Shown here: in pieces, positions 1 to 6,838 of the stretch | Numbering within the stretch: the first letter of the stretch is position 1 | How the letters are laid out: every line of letters starts with the position of its first letter | Origin: JBEKSX01 sp049516635 | GTDB taxonomy: Bacteria; Bacteroidota; Ignavibacteria; Tepidaquicellales; OLB5 | Direction of reading: 5' to 3' | DNA: 11,393 nt | Assembly (NCBI GenBank): GCA_049516635.1 | Contig: JBEKSX010000092.1 | Span: 1 to 11,393 of the forward strand | Notes under the pieces: model-generated | Databases searched by the model: none | What the model was told of the DNA's origin: nothing | Seen by the model: the letters and a program-made list of their open reading frames with translations, nothing else | Made by a program: the position numbers and the translations under genes

Positions 1-546
1 CGTGCCTCCATTGGTATCGCAGAGCACCAGGCAATCAGCACCTCCCTTGCCTGCTGCCAGCAGTGCATCAATTGCATATTTGGGGTTGGACTTGAAGCCG
101 TCAAAGAAATGCTCAGCATCGAAAAATACGGTCAACCCCTTTGATTTGAGAAAGGCAATTGACTCGCTGATGACAGCCAGGTTATTTTCAAGGCTTGTTT
201 CCAATACCTGTTTGACCTGTCTGTCCCATGTCTTCCCTACGATATTGGCTGCTTTCGCCCCTGATTGCACCAGCGTTTTAAGGCCGGTATCCTCGTTCAC
301 CTTCACATCCACTCGCCTGGTGCTTCCGAAGGCGACCACAACGGCGGTCTTCAGCTTCAAATCCCTTACCCTGGCAAAGAACTCAGTATCCTTCGGGTTG
401 GCCCCCGGCCAACCGCCCTCGATGTAATCTATCCCCAGGTCATCCAGTTTCTGGGTTATTTTCAGTTTGTCGGAGACCCTGAAGGAGATGCCTTCCTGCT
501 GGGCGCCGTCCCTGAGAGTCGTATCATATAAATATACACGTTTCAT
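1..546 (-). CDS. cimA: (R)-citramalate synthase, N-terminal 182 codons (3' end outside window)
   Basis: The enzyme condenses acetyl-CoA with pyruvate to give (R)-citramalate, the first step of the threonine-independent isoleucine pathway; it is cytoplasmic. The frame opens with ATG at 544-546 and stays open to the left edge, so the C-terminal part is missing (the family is usually a little over 500 residues). The visible part is the DRE-TIM/HMGL-like barrel: YDTTLRDGAQ at residues 7-16 carries the catalytic Arg12 and metal-ligand Asp13, EGGWPGANPKD lies at 43-53, AFGSTRR at 72-78, DAEHFFDGF at 143-151 and LCDTNGGT at 175-182. The EGGWPG and DAEHFFDG blocks are characteristic of citramalate synthase rather than of 2-isopropylmalate or homocitrate synthase. 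It starts 12 bp after the dehydrogenase stop, so the two are probably co-transcribed; there is only a weak purine-rich ribosome site. G+C (about half) is clearly higher than in the glycan genes. Long antisense frames here are shadows. Confidence 0.93.
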   Translation of the reverse strand, partial: MKRVYLYDTTLRDGAQQEGISFRVSDKLKITQKLDDLGIDYIEGGWPGANPKDTEFFARVRDLKLKTAVVVAFGSTRRVDVKVNEDTGLKTLVQSGAKAANIVGKTWDRQVKQVLETSLENNLAVISESIAFLKSKGLTVFFDAEHFFDGFKSNPKYAIDALLAAGKGGADCLVLCDTNGGT

Positions 547-558
547 ATTTGATGCCGT

Positions 559-1710
559 CTAACCCTTAATCCGCTCTGAGATAATTTTTCCCATATCAGT
601 TGTTCCAACCTGCTTCATCCCGTCCGTCATAATATCTTTTGTACGATATCCTTCGTCCAATGTTTGCAGTACTGCCCTCTCCACTGCCATGGCCTCGCTG
701 GGCAGGCCGAACGAATATTTAAGCATCATTGCAATGCACAGTATCGTAGCTATGGGATTGGCGATGTTCATGCCGGCAATATCCGGCGCACTGCCGTGTA
801 TAGGCTCATATAAGCCAAAAGCCCTGCCTGAAGGGATGCCTGCCAGGCTGGCTGAAGGCAGCATACCCATCGAGCCTGCCAGCATGGAGGCCTCGTCCGT
901 AAGGATGTCTCCAAACATATTCTCTGTGACGATAACATCGAAATAAGAGGGGTTCTGTATCAGCCGCATGGAGCAGGCGTCTATCAGCATATTGTCCACT
1001 TTGACTTCCGGGTATTCCTTCGCAATCTCTTTAGCTGTTTCGAGGAATAAACCGTCAGTAGCGCGTACAACATTAGCTTTATGTACTATGGTGACTTTTT
1101 TTCTATTATGCTTTTTTGCAAACTCGAATGCTGCGCGTATTATTTTTTCGGAACCTTTTTTTGTATTTATCTTGCACGAAATGGCAAATTGGTCATTCGG
1201 GACATCCTTAAATGCTGCATAAGGCTTTGAGATCTTTAGCAAAAGGTCAGATAGCTCAACCGGTACAGGGTTGAATTCTACACCGGAATATAGATCCTCC
1301 GTATTTTCGCGGAACACTACAAGGTCGATCCCTTCTTTATAGTTCAACGGATTTCCCGGATAAGCTTTGCACGGTCGGAGACAGTTGTACAGGTCGAACA
1401 TTTGTCTCATACGAACAATAGGGGAACGGTAGACTAGACCTTTCCCCTGAAGTTCAGGGATTAGCTCTTTTTCAGCTGCTTTTACTGGTTTTGAAGTTAT
1501 TGCACCAAACATTGCTGTACGAACATTGTTTAACAGATCTATAGTCCGTTGCGGCAATGCATCTCCTTCTTTGCACCAGAAATCCCAGCCGATATCTCCA
1601 TGTATGTATTCCGCATCCAGATTAAGTTTATCCAGAACTATCTTTGCTGCTTCGAGAACTTCGATACCGATGCCGTCTCCGGGCAGCCAGGCAATCTTGT
1701 ATTTAGCCAT
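559..1710 (-). CDS. Isopropylmalate/isocitrate-family NAD-dependent dehydrogenase (LeuB-like, possible methylmalate/isopropylmalate dehydrogenase)
   Basis: This 383-residue protein is a beta-decarboxylating 2-hydroxyacid dehydrogenase, which oxidises and decarboxylates an (R)-malate derivative in the cytoplasm. LPGDGIG is at 9-15. Substrate-binding arginines R102, R112 and R134, catalytic Y141 and K211, and metal ligands D244, D268 and D272 are all visible. The family signature begins NMFGDILTDE at 264. GSAPDIAG at 307-313 has Asp310 where NAD-dependent members have an acidic residue, so NAD+ use is likely. The substrate-recognition stretch RSPIVRMRQ (95-103) mixes features: Ser96 aligns with the isocitrate-contact serine of isocitrate dehydrogenase, but Ile98 replaces its asparagine and resembles the aliphatic site of isopropylmalate dehydrogenase. 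The immediately following cimA suggests a role in isoleucine (3-methylmalate) and/or leucine synthesis; this is inference. A strong ribosome site (AGAAGGAG) supports the ATG. Family assignment is very sure, substrate is not. Confidence 0.9.
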   Translation of the reverse strand: MAKYKIAWLPGDGIGIEVLEAAKIVLDKLNLDAEYIHGDIGWDFWCKEGDALPQRTIDLLNNVRTAMFGAITSKPVKAAEKELIPELQGKGLVYRSPIVRMRQMFDLYNCLRPCKAYPGNPLNYKEGIDLVVFRENTEDLYSGVEFNPVPVELSDLLLKISKPYAAFKDVPNDQFAISCKINTKKGSEKIIRAAFEFAKKHNRKKVTIVHKANVVRATDGLFLETAKEIAKEYPEVKVDNMLIDACSMRLIQNPSYFDVIVTENMFGDILTDEASMLAGSMGMLPSASLAGIPSGRAFGLYEPIHGSAPDIAGMNIANPIATILCIAMMLKYSFGLPSEAMAVERAVLQTLDEGYRTKDIMTDGMKQVGTTDMGKIISERIKG

Positions 1711-1715
1711 AAAAA

Positions 1716-1723
1716 CTCCTTCT
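1716..1723 (-). promoter_or_regulatory. Strong Shine-Dalgarno site of the dehydrogenase gene
   Basis: On the minus strand AGAAGGAG sits 5 bases before the ATG at 1708-1710. It is the best Shine-Dalgarno match in the window. Most of the glycan genes have none, so it fixes the start of the dehydrogenase and suggests efficient translation. Confidence 0.8.
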
Positions 1724-1830
1724 AAAATGAAATATTACTTAGGTTTTACCAAAGAATTTATAATTATCTCTGGGGATATTTAGTAAGGATATATCAATAA
1801 CACTACCTTCGCAAAAAATCTAATTGAGTT

Positions 1831-1860
1831 ATTTTAAAATTAATATTAATTATTTGTAAA
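1831..1860 (-). promoter_or_regulatory. Candidate sigma-70-like promoter for the dehydrogenase-cimA unit
   Basis: In the 244-bp gap between the aminotransferase and the dehydrogenase the minus strand reads TTTACA (1855-1860), an 18-base spacer, then TAAAAT (1831-1836). Each box differs from the sigma-70 consensus at one base. The position, about 120 bp before the start codon, is plausible. The gap is very A+T-rich, so chance matches are likely, and some candidate host phyla use a different promoter consensus. The rest of the gap (1711-1954) holds no convincing gene and no clear hairpin-plus-T-run terminator for the upstream glycan genes. Confidence 0.25.
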
Positions 1861-1954
1861 ATAAATGAAGAAAGGGGGGATCGACGTTCCAATAAATAGA
1901 ATTAGAGGTTTACTTATAAGTTATTGATTTTGTGATATTCCTTACAAGATAGAG

Positions 1955-2920
1955 TTATATATTTTCATAATAAATCGGTACACACCAGTGGTTCTTCGCA
2001 ATCCAATCCGTATTGGGGAGATCTATGTCATGTTTCAATATTCTGTGGCAAGGTTCGTCATATACTTTACCTGTAGATTTCTCTATTTCTTGGAATACTA
2101 TGTATTTATAAAATCCCGATACCATGCCTTCAGGTAATTTGAGATGATTTGGGTATTGGGAATCAAGTCTCCTTGCATAATCATTTTTGAAATTTATTAT
2201 ATCTTTTAATCTTTCTGTCTGGACAACTCCTATTGAGGCTGCAAACTCCGTGATACGATAGTTCATACCATGTACCTTGTAATCGAATTTTCCGTAGTTT
2301 CGGTATTTCCTCGCGAACTCGATTAAATCTTTATTCTTACTGACGAGCATGCCACCTTCCCCGGTTGTAATGGTCTTAGTTGCGAAGAACGAGTAGAAAC
2401 CCGCATCACCCCATTCACCTGTTCGTCTGCCATCCCACGATGCACCGTGTGCGTGTGCACAATCTTCGAGAAGGATTATATTGTGTTGTTTGCAATATTC
2501 TGAAATTTTAACTGTTTCGAATGCGATGTGCCCGCCGATATGCACTACCCAAATAGCTGCCGGGTTATACTTTTCTGCTTTAGCTTTCATGTCTTCATAG
2601 CTCATGCAGAGATCGAAGCGGTTGCAGTCCACAAATTGGACATTTGCACCTGCATTGAGTACAATAAGAGGAGTTGCCATAAAAGTATTAGAGGGACAGA
2701 GTACGGTCTTGCCCTTAAGATTATAAAATTCCATTGCTGCCATCGCAGCACCTGACCAGCTCGAGAAAGCAACTGAATCAAGGTTATTGTATTCAGCCCA
2801 CTTGTTTTCGAACATTTCTGTGAAATAGCCCTCGGTCCACTTGCTGGATTCTACTATTTTGTCAAAGTATGCGTGTATCCGCGGGAGATCTCTTTTGTCA
2901 AATCCTATAGAGAAATTCAT
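1955..2920 (-). CDS. DegT/DnrJ/EryC1/StrS-family PLP-dependent sugar aminotransferase (short C-terminus)
   Basis: This 321-residue protein belongs to the fold-type I PLP aminotransferases that add an amino group from an amino acid to a keto-sugar nucleotide. The PLP Schiff-base lysine is K182 in FFATKTITTGEGG (178-190). The ring-binding aspartate is D153 in LLEDCAHAHGA (150-160). SSWSGAA (53-59) replaces the usual SSGTxAL phosphate-loop region, and NYRITEF (220-226) is the conserved Asn-Tyr-Arg block. Relatives usually have about 360-400 residues. This one ends right after HWCVPIYYENI, the place where relatives normally continue for another 30-40 residues, and no continuation is apparent in the other frames downstream. 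It may be 3'-truncated or a naturally short subtype. The ATG start has only A/T-rich sequence before it, with no Shine-Dalgarno site. It lies 33 bp after an epimerase gene and is the last glycan gene before the metabolic pair. The sugar substrate cannot be read from sequence. Confidence 0.87.
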   Translation of the reverse strand: MNFSIGFDKRDLPRIHAYFDKIVESSKWTEGYFTEMFENKWAEYNNLDSVAFSSWSGAAMAAMEFYNLKGKTVLCPSNTFMATPLIVLNAGANVQFVDCNRFDLCMSYEDMKAKAEKYNPAAIWVVHIGGHIAFETVKISEYCKQHNIILLEDCAHAHGASWDGRRTGEWGDAGFYSFFATKTITTGEGGMLVSKNKDLIEFARKYRNYGKFDYKVHGMNYRITEFAASIGVVQTERLKDIINFKNDYARRLDSQYPNHLKLPEGMVSGFYKYIVFQEIEKSTGKVYDEPCHRILKHDIDLPNTDWIAKNHWCVPIYYENI

Positions 2921-2953
2921 AGAATAATTGAAATTGAAATAAATTAATTAATA

Positions 2954-3955
2954 TTACCCGATCAATTCTTCGCTCGAATCGAAGTAATGGTTATAGTATA
3001 CTTTTTGCTTTGGGTTCTTAATCACACCTGATTCCAGGCGGTCGAATATTTCCATGGAAGCTTCTGAAATTGTACGTTTGACCTTAAAACCAAGTTCATC
3101 CTGTATTTTTTTGAATGACACACGATAATCACGCGAATCAGTATTTACAGATTCGGTAATAAGCTGGATGTTATTGCCCGTATGACCGTTGATAGAATGA
3201 CATATCATTTCGGCTACTTCTTTTATCCTGTAATTTTGCTCTTCTGAGCCTACGTTATAGACGTTGCTGCCATTCTCGACTTCGAGAACCCTTATAAACG
3301 AATCGGCTGCATCTTCTACATGCAGAAGAGGACGCCATTGCATTCCGCCGAATACTTTAATTTTTTTTTCAATGAATGCGGTCATGGTCATGGTGTTCAC
3401 AACAAGATCGAACCTCATTCTGGGCGAATAACCGTACAATGTGGACATACGCATGATAACTGGAGAAAAAACGTTGTTTGCTAATTGTAATATGCTATGC
3501 TCTGAAGAAATTTTTGTCCTTGCATATAATGAAACCGGTTTTAAGGGAGCATTTTCATCAAGTATTTCATTCCCGATTCCGTATACACTGCAGGTTGAAG
3601 CGTATAAAAATTGTTTAATTCCCTTTAGTTTACATGCTGAGGCTGTCATTTGAGAAGCGAGGAAGTTAGTTTCTACAGTCTGTTCGGGACGCGATACTGA
3701 AGCGGGGTCTCCAACAACCGCAGCTAGCAGGATTACCCCGTCGATTCCGTTCATGGAAGAATTTACAGTTTCGATGTTCCTAACATCACCTTCAATAATT
3801 TCTACATTTTTATCCTTTCTGAACTGCTCCACGGATCGTTTACCATAAATAAAGCTGTCGAGGATACGAACAGAATAATCCTTTTCAAGTAATTTCTTTA
3901 CAAGAACAGCTCCCAAATAACCGGCACCTCCTATTACAAGGATCTTTTGATTCAT
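2954..3955 (-). CDS. NAD-dependent nucleotide-sugar epimerase/dehydratase (extended SDR)
   Basis: This 333-residue extended short-chain dehydrogenase probably acts on a nucleotide-activated sugar in the cytoplasm. The Rossmann motif GGAGYLG is at 9-15, with Asp33 at the end of strand 2, which favours NAD(H). The catalytic set is S120/T121/S123 in ASTCSVYG (119-126) together with Y144 and K148 (YARTK). MRFDLVVN (180-187) and QWRPLLHVED (206-215) form the substrate-binding region typical of WcaG/GalE-like sugar epimerases. The serine-rich STCSVYG motif is epimerase-like and lacks the Asp-Glu pair of classical 4,6-dehydratases. The Shine-Dalgarno AGGA overlaps the stop codon of the preceding epimerase gene, 8 bp upstream, so the two are likely translationally coupled. 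A run of nine A on the coding strand lies at about 3361-3369 inside the gene. Family is sure, the exact sugar is not. Confidence 0.88.
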   Translation of the reverse strand: MNQKILVIGGAGYLGAVLVKKLLEKDYSVRILDSFIYGKRSVEQFRKDKNVEIIEGDVRNIETVNSSMNGIDGVILLAAVVGDPASVSRPEQTVETNFLASQMTASACKLKGIKQFLYASTCSVYGIGNEILDENAPLKPVSLYARTKISSEHSILQLANNVFSPVIMRMSTLYGYSPRMRFDLVVNTMTMTAFIEKKIKVFGGMQWRPLLHVEDAADSFIRVLEVENGSNVYNVGSEEQNYRIKEVAEMICHSINGHTGNNIQLITESVNTDSRDYRVSFKKIQDELGFKVKRTISEASMEIFDRLESGVIKNPKQKVYYNHYFDSSEELIG

Positions 3956-3961
3956 AAGCTG

Positions 3962-3965
3962 TCCT
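3962..3965 (-). promoter_or_regulatory. Ribosome binding site embedded in the upstream stop codon
   Basis: On the minus strand AGGA lies 6 bases before the ATG at 3953-3955, and its first two bases are shared with the TAG stop of the preceding epimerase gene (3964-3966). This arrangement suggests translational coupling of the two epimerases. Confidence 0.6.
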
Positions 3966-4869
3966 ATTTCATTGTTTCTATAACGTATTTTTTCATGGCT
4001 TGTCTATATCTCCATTTGGGTTCCCAGCCAAGCAAACGTTTTGCTTTATCTGATGAAATGAACCTGCCTTTGTAATTTCCTTTCCTGTCTGCTATGAATT
4101 TAATTTTTGCTTTTTTATTAAGTATCTCTTCGAGAGTTTTGACGATTCCAAGAACAGTTATTTTTTCACTGCCATTTATATTAAAGATTTGATTCTCAGC
4201 TTCTGGTTTAAGGCAAGCTGCATTACCCTCTGCCAGGTCCTGTACATAAATGAACTGCCTTGTCTGGCTTCCGTCGCCGTGAACTGTTATTTCTTCATTA
4301 TTCATCATCTTTTTGATAAATATAGGAGTTACCGTTTCTGGTCTAGCTCTTTCGCCGAATGGTATACCGTAACGCATGATGGTATAATTTACACCATATA
4401 GCGTATAGTAATTTTTGCAATAAAGCTCTGCAGCAATTTTAGATGACGTATACAAATGGTCCGGGTTCTGCGCATAAGGGGTTCCTTCTGAGATAAAATC
4501 CTTCTCATCACCTTCTATGCTGCCGTAGATCCACTCCGTCGAAGCGAGGAGAACTCTCCCCACGTTATTTCTTCTTGCACATTCAAGAACGTTTATAGTA
4601 GAGTGTGAGGTTATAAGATCCGAAAAAACAGGATTTTCATAGAACCTATTCACATTTGCTTCTGCTGCGAGGTGATAAATTATATCAAACCCTTCCGATG
4701 ATTTTATCAACGTTTCCAGTTCGGTAACATCACCCTTAGCATATCCGCATCTCTGGTCAAATCTAGGTGATTCAATATCATAAATGAGAACCTCGTTACC
4801 TTCATTTAAAAGAGCATCAACGAGATGCGAACCGATAAAACCTGAACCACCGGTAATTAATATTTTCAT
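3964..4869 (-). CDS. NAD-dependent nucleotide-sugar epimerase/dehydratase-family protein with STEW motif (extended SDR)
   Basis: This 301-residue extended SDR has GGSGFIG at 7-13 and Asp31 after strand 2 (NAD preference). HLAAEANV lies at 66-73, and the catalytic Tyr140 and Lys144 are in YTSSK. FGERARPETV (171-180) and GDGSQTRQFIYVQD (198-211) match the sugar-nucleotide-binding and Arg-x-Phe regions of GalE/RmlB-like enzymes. The active-site segment reads STEWIYG (110-116), where dehydratases carry STDEVYG and epimerases SSxxVYG. Thr111 is kept, but Glu112-Trp113 replaces the Asp-Glu pair, so a classical 4,6-dehydratase reaction looks unlikely. The C-terminal GWEPKW (281-286) is typical of the family. 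The ATG overlaps the stop of the upstream membrane-protein gene by 4 bp (ATGA), pointing to tight operon organisation. There is no Shine-Dalgarno site of its own. Likely role: sugar-nucleotide modification for the glycan made by this locus. Confidence 0.87.
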   Translation of the reverse strand: MKILITGGSGFIGSHLVDALLNEGNEVLIYDIESPRFDQRCGYAKGDVTELETLIKSSEGFDIIYHLAAEANVNRFYENPVFSDLITSHSTINVLECARRNNVGRVLLASTEWIYGSIEGDEKDFISEGTPYAQNPDHLYTSSKIAAELYCKNYYTLYGVNYTIMRYGIPFGERARPETVTPIFIKKMMNNEEITVHGDGSQTRQFIYVQDLAEGNAACLKPEAENQIFNINGSEKITVLGIVKTLEEILNKKAKIKFIADRKGNYKGRFISSDKAKRLLGWEPKWRYRQAMKKYVIETMK

Positions 4870-5942
4870 GTGTTATTTTGAGTTGATATTATATTCTTTG
4901 AGTAGAGCCTGTCGACAGGTTGTAAGAATGACTTCTCAAGCGTGCTAGATGCTATCAGGAAAAGTATAGTTATGAACGGTATTATCTCAATATAGTCCCT
5001 CCAATCAGTCAATAAAAATAAAAAAGGAGCTGTAAGAAAATAGGGAATCACAACAAGATTTACGTAAAAGAGTTTACTTTTAAATTGTTTCCATTTATTC
5101 TTTAGAAGGAGGGCAAGAATAAAAAGATGCATCCCACCAAAGCTTAAAAAAGTCAATCTTATTATTTCGGATTTACCCTGAAGCTGCAACAGGTTAAGCC
5201 TCAAAGCGCCCAATATTCCGCTGTCGAACATTCCTACGTTTTGTTCTAACGCATTATAATGACTGCTTATCAAAGTTTTTACCATGATCATTTTAATTCC
5301 AAAATACAAAATCACCATGCCGATGAAATATGCTAAGTATTTGATCTTTAAGATATTCTTAAAATTATATATAGCAAAAGCCATAGCAAGGTAAGCAACC
5401 GAGTCTTTGTTCAAGAAACCGATAACATAAACCAGCAGAAGCCAGTTATGCTTTTCTTTAACAATGCATAAGAAACCAAGGGTTAAAAATAGTAAGGTAG
5501 TAGTATCATAATATTCCCAAAGATCGTTAAACAATAAGTGCCTTATTAGCGGGTAGAATATTATAGGTGAAATCCACGCGTTGATAGTTTTATCTATAAA
5601 ATATTCATTCAGCAAATAATAGAAGGCAATAAGTGTAAAAAAAGAAACCAGCGTTAAAATTATATAAAGGAGATAGTTTCCTGATATAGGAATGAACAAA
5701 GAAAAAAATTTGAATATATATGGGATAAGTATCCTGTATTGTACGGGTAATATCGCTTGAAAGTTAAGGACAGCCTTTATTCCGCTTTCACCATATAACT
5801 CGGCACGTCCGTACAAATTATCGTCTTTTATATATTTATTGAAGTAGATACTTATAAGTGTGAATGAAGATAAAAAATAATAGATGTAAATCCTGGCTGG
5901 TAAGAATTTAAAAGGGTATATTTTTTTTATTAGTGATTCCAT
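4866..5942 (-). CDS. Polytopic membrane protein of the glycan locus, function unassigned (possible GT-C-like transferase or polymerase)
   Basis: I do not recognise a precise family for this 358-residue protein. About eight to ten hydrophobic segments are visible, near residues 16-34, 88-110, 121-134, 148-162, 166-177, 183-192, 203-220, 263-281, 291-311 and 318-332, so it is an integral inner-membrane protein. Between them are polar blocks likely to be functional: VQYRILIPY (67-75), an acidic LWEYYD stretch (141-146), FLNKDS (176-181), and TDWRDYIEIIP (312-322). Arg- and acid-containing loops of this kind occur in GT-C glycosyltransferases and in polysaccharide polymerases, so both remain possible; this is inference. 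It overlaps the next epimerase start by 4 bp and follows a polyprenol-phosphate-type GT2 by 88 bp, which favours a membrane step using a lipid-linked sugar. Codons 5-8 contain a run of eight A. The ATG has only a weak purine stretch upstream. Confidence 0.75.
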   Translation of the reverse strand: MESLIKKIYPFKFLPARIYIYYFLSSFTLISIYFNKYIKDDNLYGRAELYGESGIKAVLNFQAILPVQYRILIPYIFKFFSLFIPISGNYLLYIILTLVSFFTLIAFYYLLNEYFIDKTINAWISPIIFYPLIRHLLFNDLWEYYDTTTLLFLTLGFLCIVKEKHNWLLLVYVIGFLNKDSVAYLAMAFAIYNFKNILKIKYLAYFIGMVILYFGIKMIMVKTLISSHYNALEQNVGMFDSGILGALRLNLLQLQGKSEIIRLTFLSFGGMHLFILALLLKNKWKQFKSKLFYVNLVVIPYFLTAPFLFLLTDWRDYIEIIPFITILFLIASSTLEKSFLQPVDRLYSKNIISTQNNT

Positions 5943-5993
5943 GTGTCCGCTATAATTATTTTAAGTATGCGGGTTTTAAAAGTTAAGAAATCA

Positions 5994-6011
5994 ATATTTA
6001 AATTTAAATAT
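5994..6011. repeat. 18-bp perfect A/T-only palindrome between GT2 and membrane-protein genes
   Basis: The sequence ATATTTAAATTTAAATAT reads the same on both strands. It lies in the 88-bp spacer downstream of the GT2 stop. It contains no G or C, so a hairpin would be weak, and no T-run follows on the transcribed strand; the role is unknown and chance is possible in this A+T-rich spacer. Confidence 0.5.
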
Positions 6012-6030
6012 ATTAAAACGTTACTTTTCT

Positions 6031-6768
6031 TTATTTCATCTCGTATTTAAGCTGTTTTTTTAAAGCATTTTTAAACCTTGTAATTATTTTGATCAATCGA
6101 AATAATTCTTTACTGATCCTAAATAGTTCGCGAGGTGATGAACCCTTTACCTTTCCTGCTATTCTTGTATTATAAGAAGAAGGTATTTCTATCATATTAT
6201 TAGAATTTATTAATAGTTTTGCACATATTTCGGTCTCTATGAGAGAACTATGCATTTGTAAATTAATTTTCTTCAGTTCTTCAAGCTTGTATATTTTAAC
6301 CCAATTCACATCCTTGATTTTGAGCCCAAGAATGTGTTGATTAATTTTGCGATTCATAAATGAAAAAAAAGTTCTATAGGAGGAATAAGCAGTTTTTATT
6401 TCCCTATGGAAAGAAATAAAGTTCTTTGGTGGGATGACAGAATGAGGTAAAAGTTCCTCTAGATTAAACTGTCCGTCTGCGGGGACAGCACTTATGTTTT
6501 CGTTCTTTGCATTAGAATATCCTGACAAGAGAGCTTCACCAATGCCTAGATTCCGGGTGTGATTTATCACATTTATCATTTTATTCAACGAGGATAATCT
6601 ATTGAGCTGTTCTCTGGTGCCATCTGTGCTGCCGTCATTAACAATTATTATTTCATGATTATCGGGAGATAATTTTTGTGCTACCATACATGCTTGTTCG
6701 GCGACCCTGGTTATTGAACCCTCCTCGTTATAACAAAATATTATGATCGTCCAACTTTGTCCAGTCAT
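6031..6768 (-). CDS. Family 2 glycosyltransferase, dolichol/polyprenol-phosphate sugar synthase type, soluble
   Basis: This 245-residue GT-A fold enzyme probably transfers a sugar from a nucleotide donor, most likely to a polyprenyl phosphate. FCYNEEGSI (11-19) and VNDGSTDGT (43-51) form the nucleotide-binding part; the related NHTRNLGIGEALLSGY stretch begins at 69. PADGQF with Asp98 (96-101) stands where the family has its DxD or DADGQ metal motif; the first Asp is replaced by Pro-Ala. KDVNWVKIYK (152-161) and ETEICAKL (178-185) match the acceptor-side region of DPM1-like enzymes. No convincing membrane helix is present, unlike GtrB/ArnC-type members, so it would act as a peripheral protein on the cytoplasmic face. 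The gene sits immediately upstream of the polytopic membrane protein, a combination that would fit making a lipid-linked sugar and using it in the membrane (inference). The ATG has no Shine-Dalgarno site. Confidence 0.85.
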   Translation of the reverse strand: MTGQSWTIIIFCYNEEGSITRVAEQACMVAQKLSPDNHEIIIVNDGSTDGTREQLNRLSSLNKMINVINHTRNLGIGEALLSGYSNAKNENISAVPADGQFNLEELLPHSVIPPKNFISFHREIKTAYSSYRTFFSFMNRKINQHILGLKIKDVNWVKIYKLEELKKINLQMHSSLIETEICAKLLINSNNMIEIPSSYNTRIAGKVKGSSPRELFRISKELFRLIKIITRFKNALKKQLKYEMK

Positions 6769-6838
6769 TTAACACAGTAAAATATTCGTTTTAGAAAAGA
6801 TAAACATAGCGTTTCACATACTTATAAGATTTGAGATA

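Noticed and set aside
2..531. Plus-strand open frames of 141 and 88 codons at the left edge
   Set aside because: They are antisense to cimA, whose minus-strand translation shows all citramalate synthase motifs; the plus-strand translations resemble no family.
1878..1890. Imperfect dyad GGATCGACGTTCC next to a G-run in the gap before the dehydrogenase gene
   Set aside because: Three of thirteen positions break the symmetry and no hairpin or T-run follows; it is not enough to call an operator or terminator.
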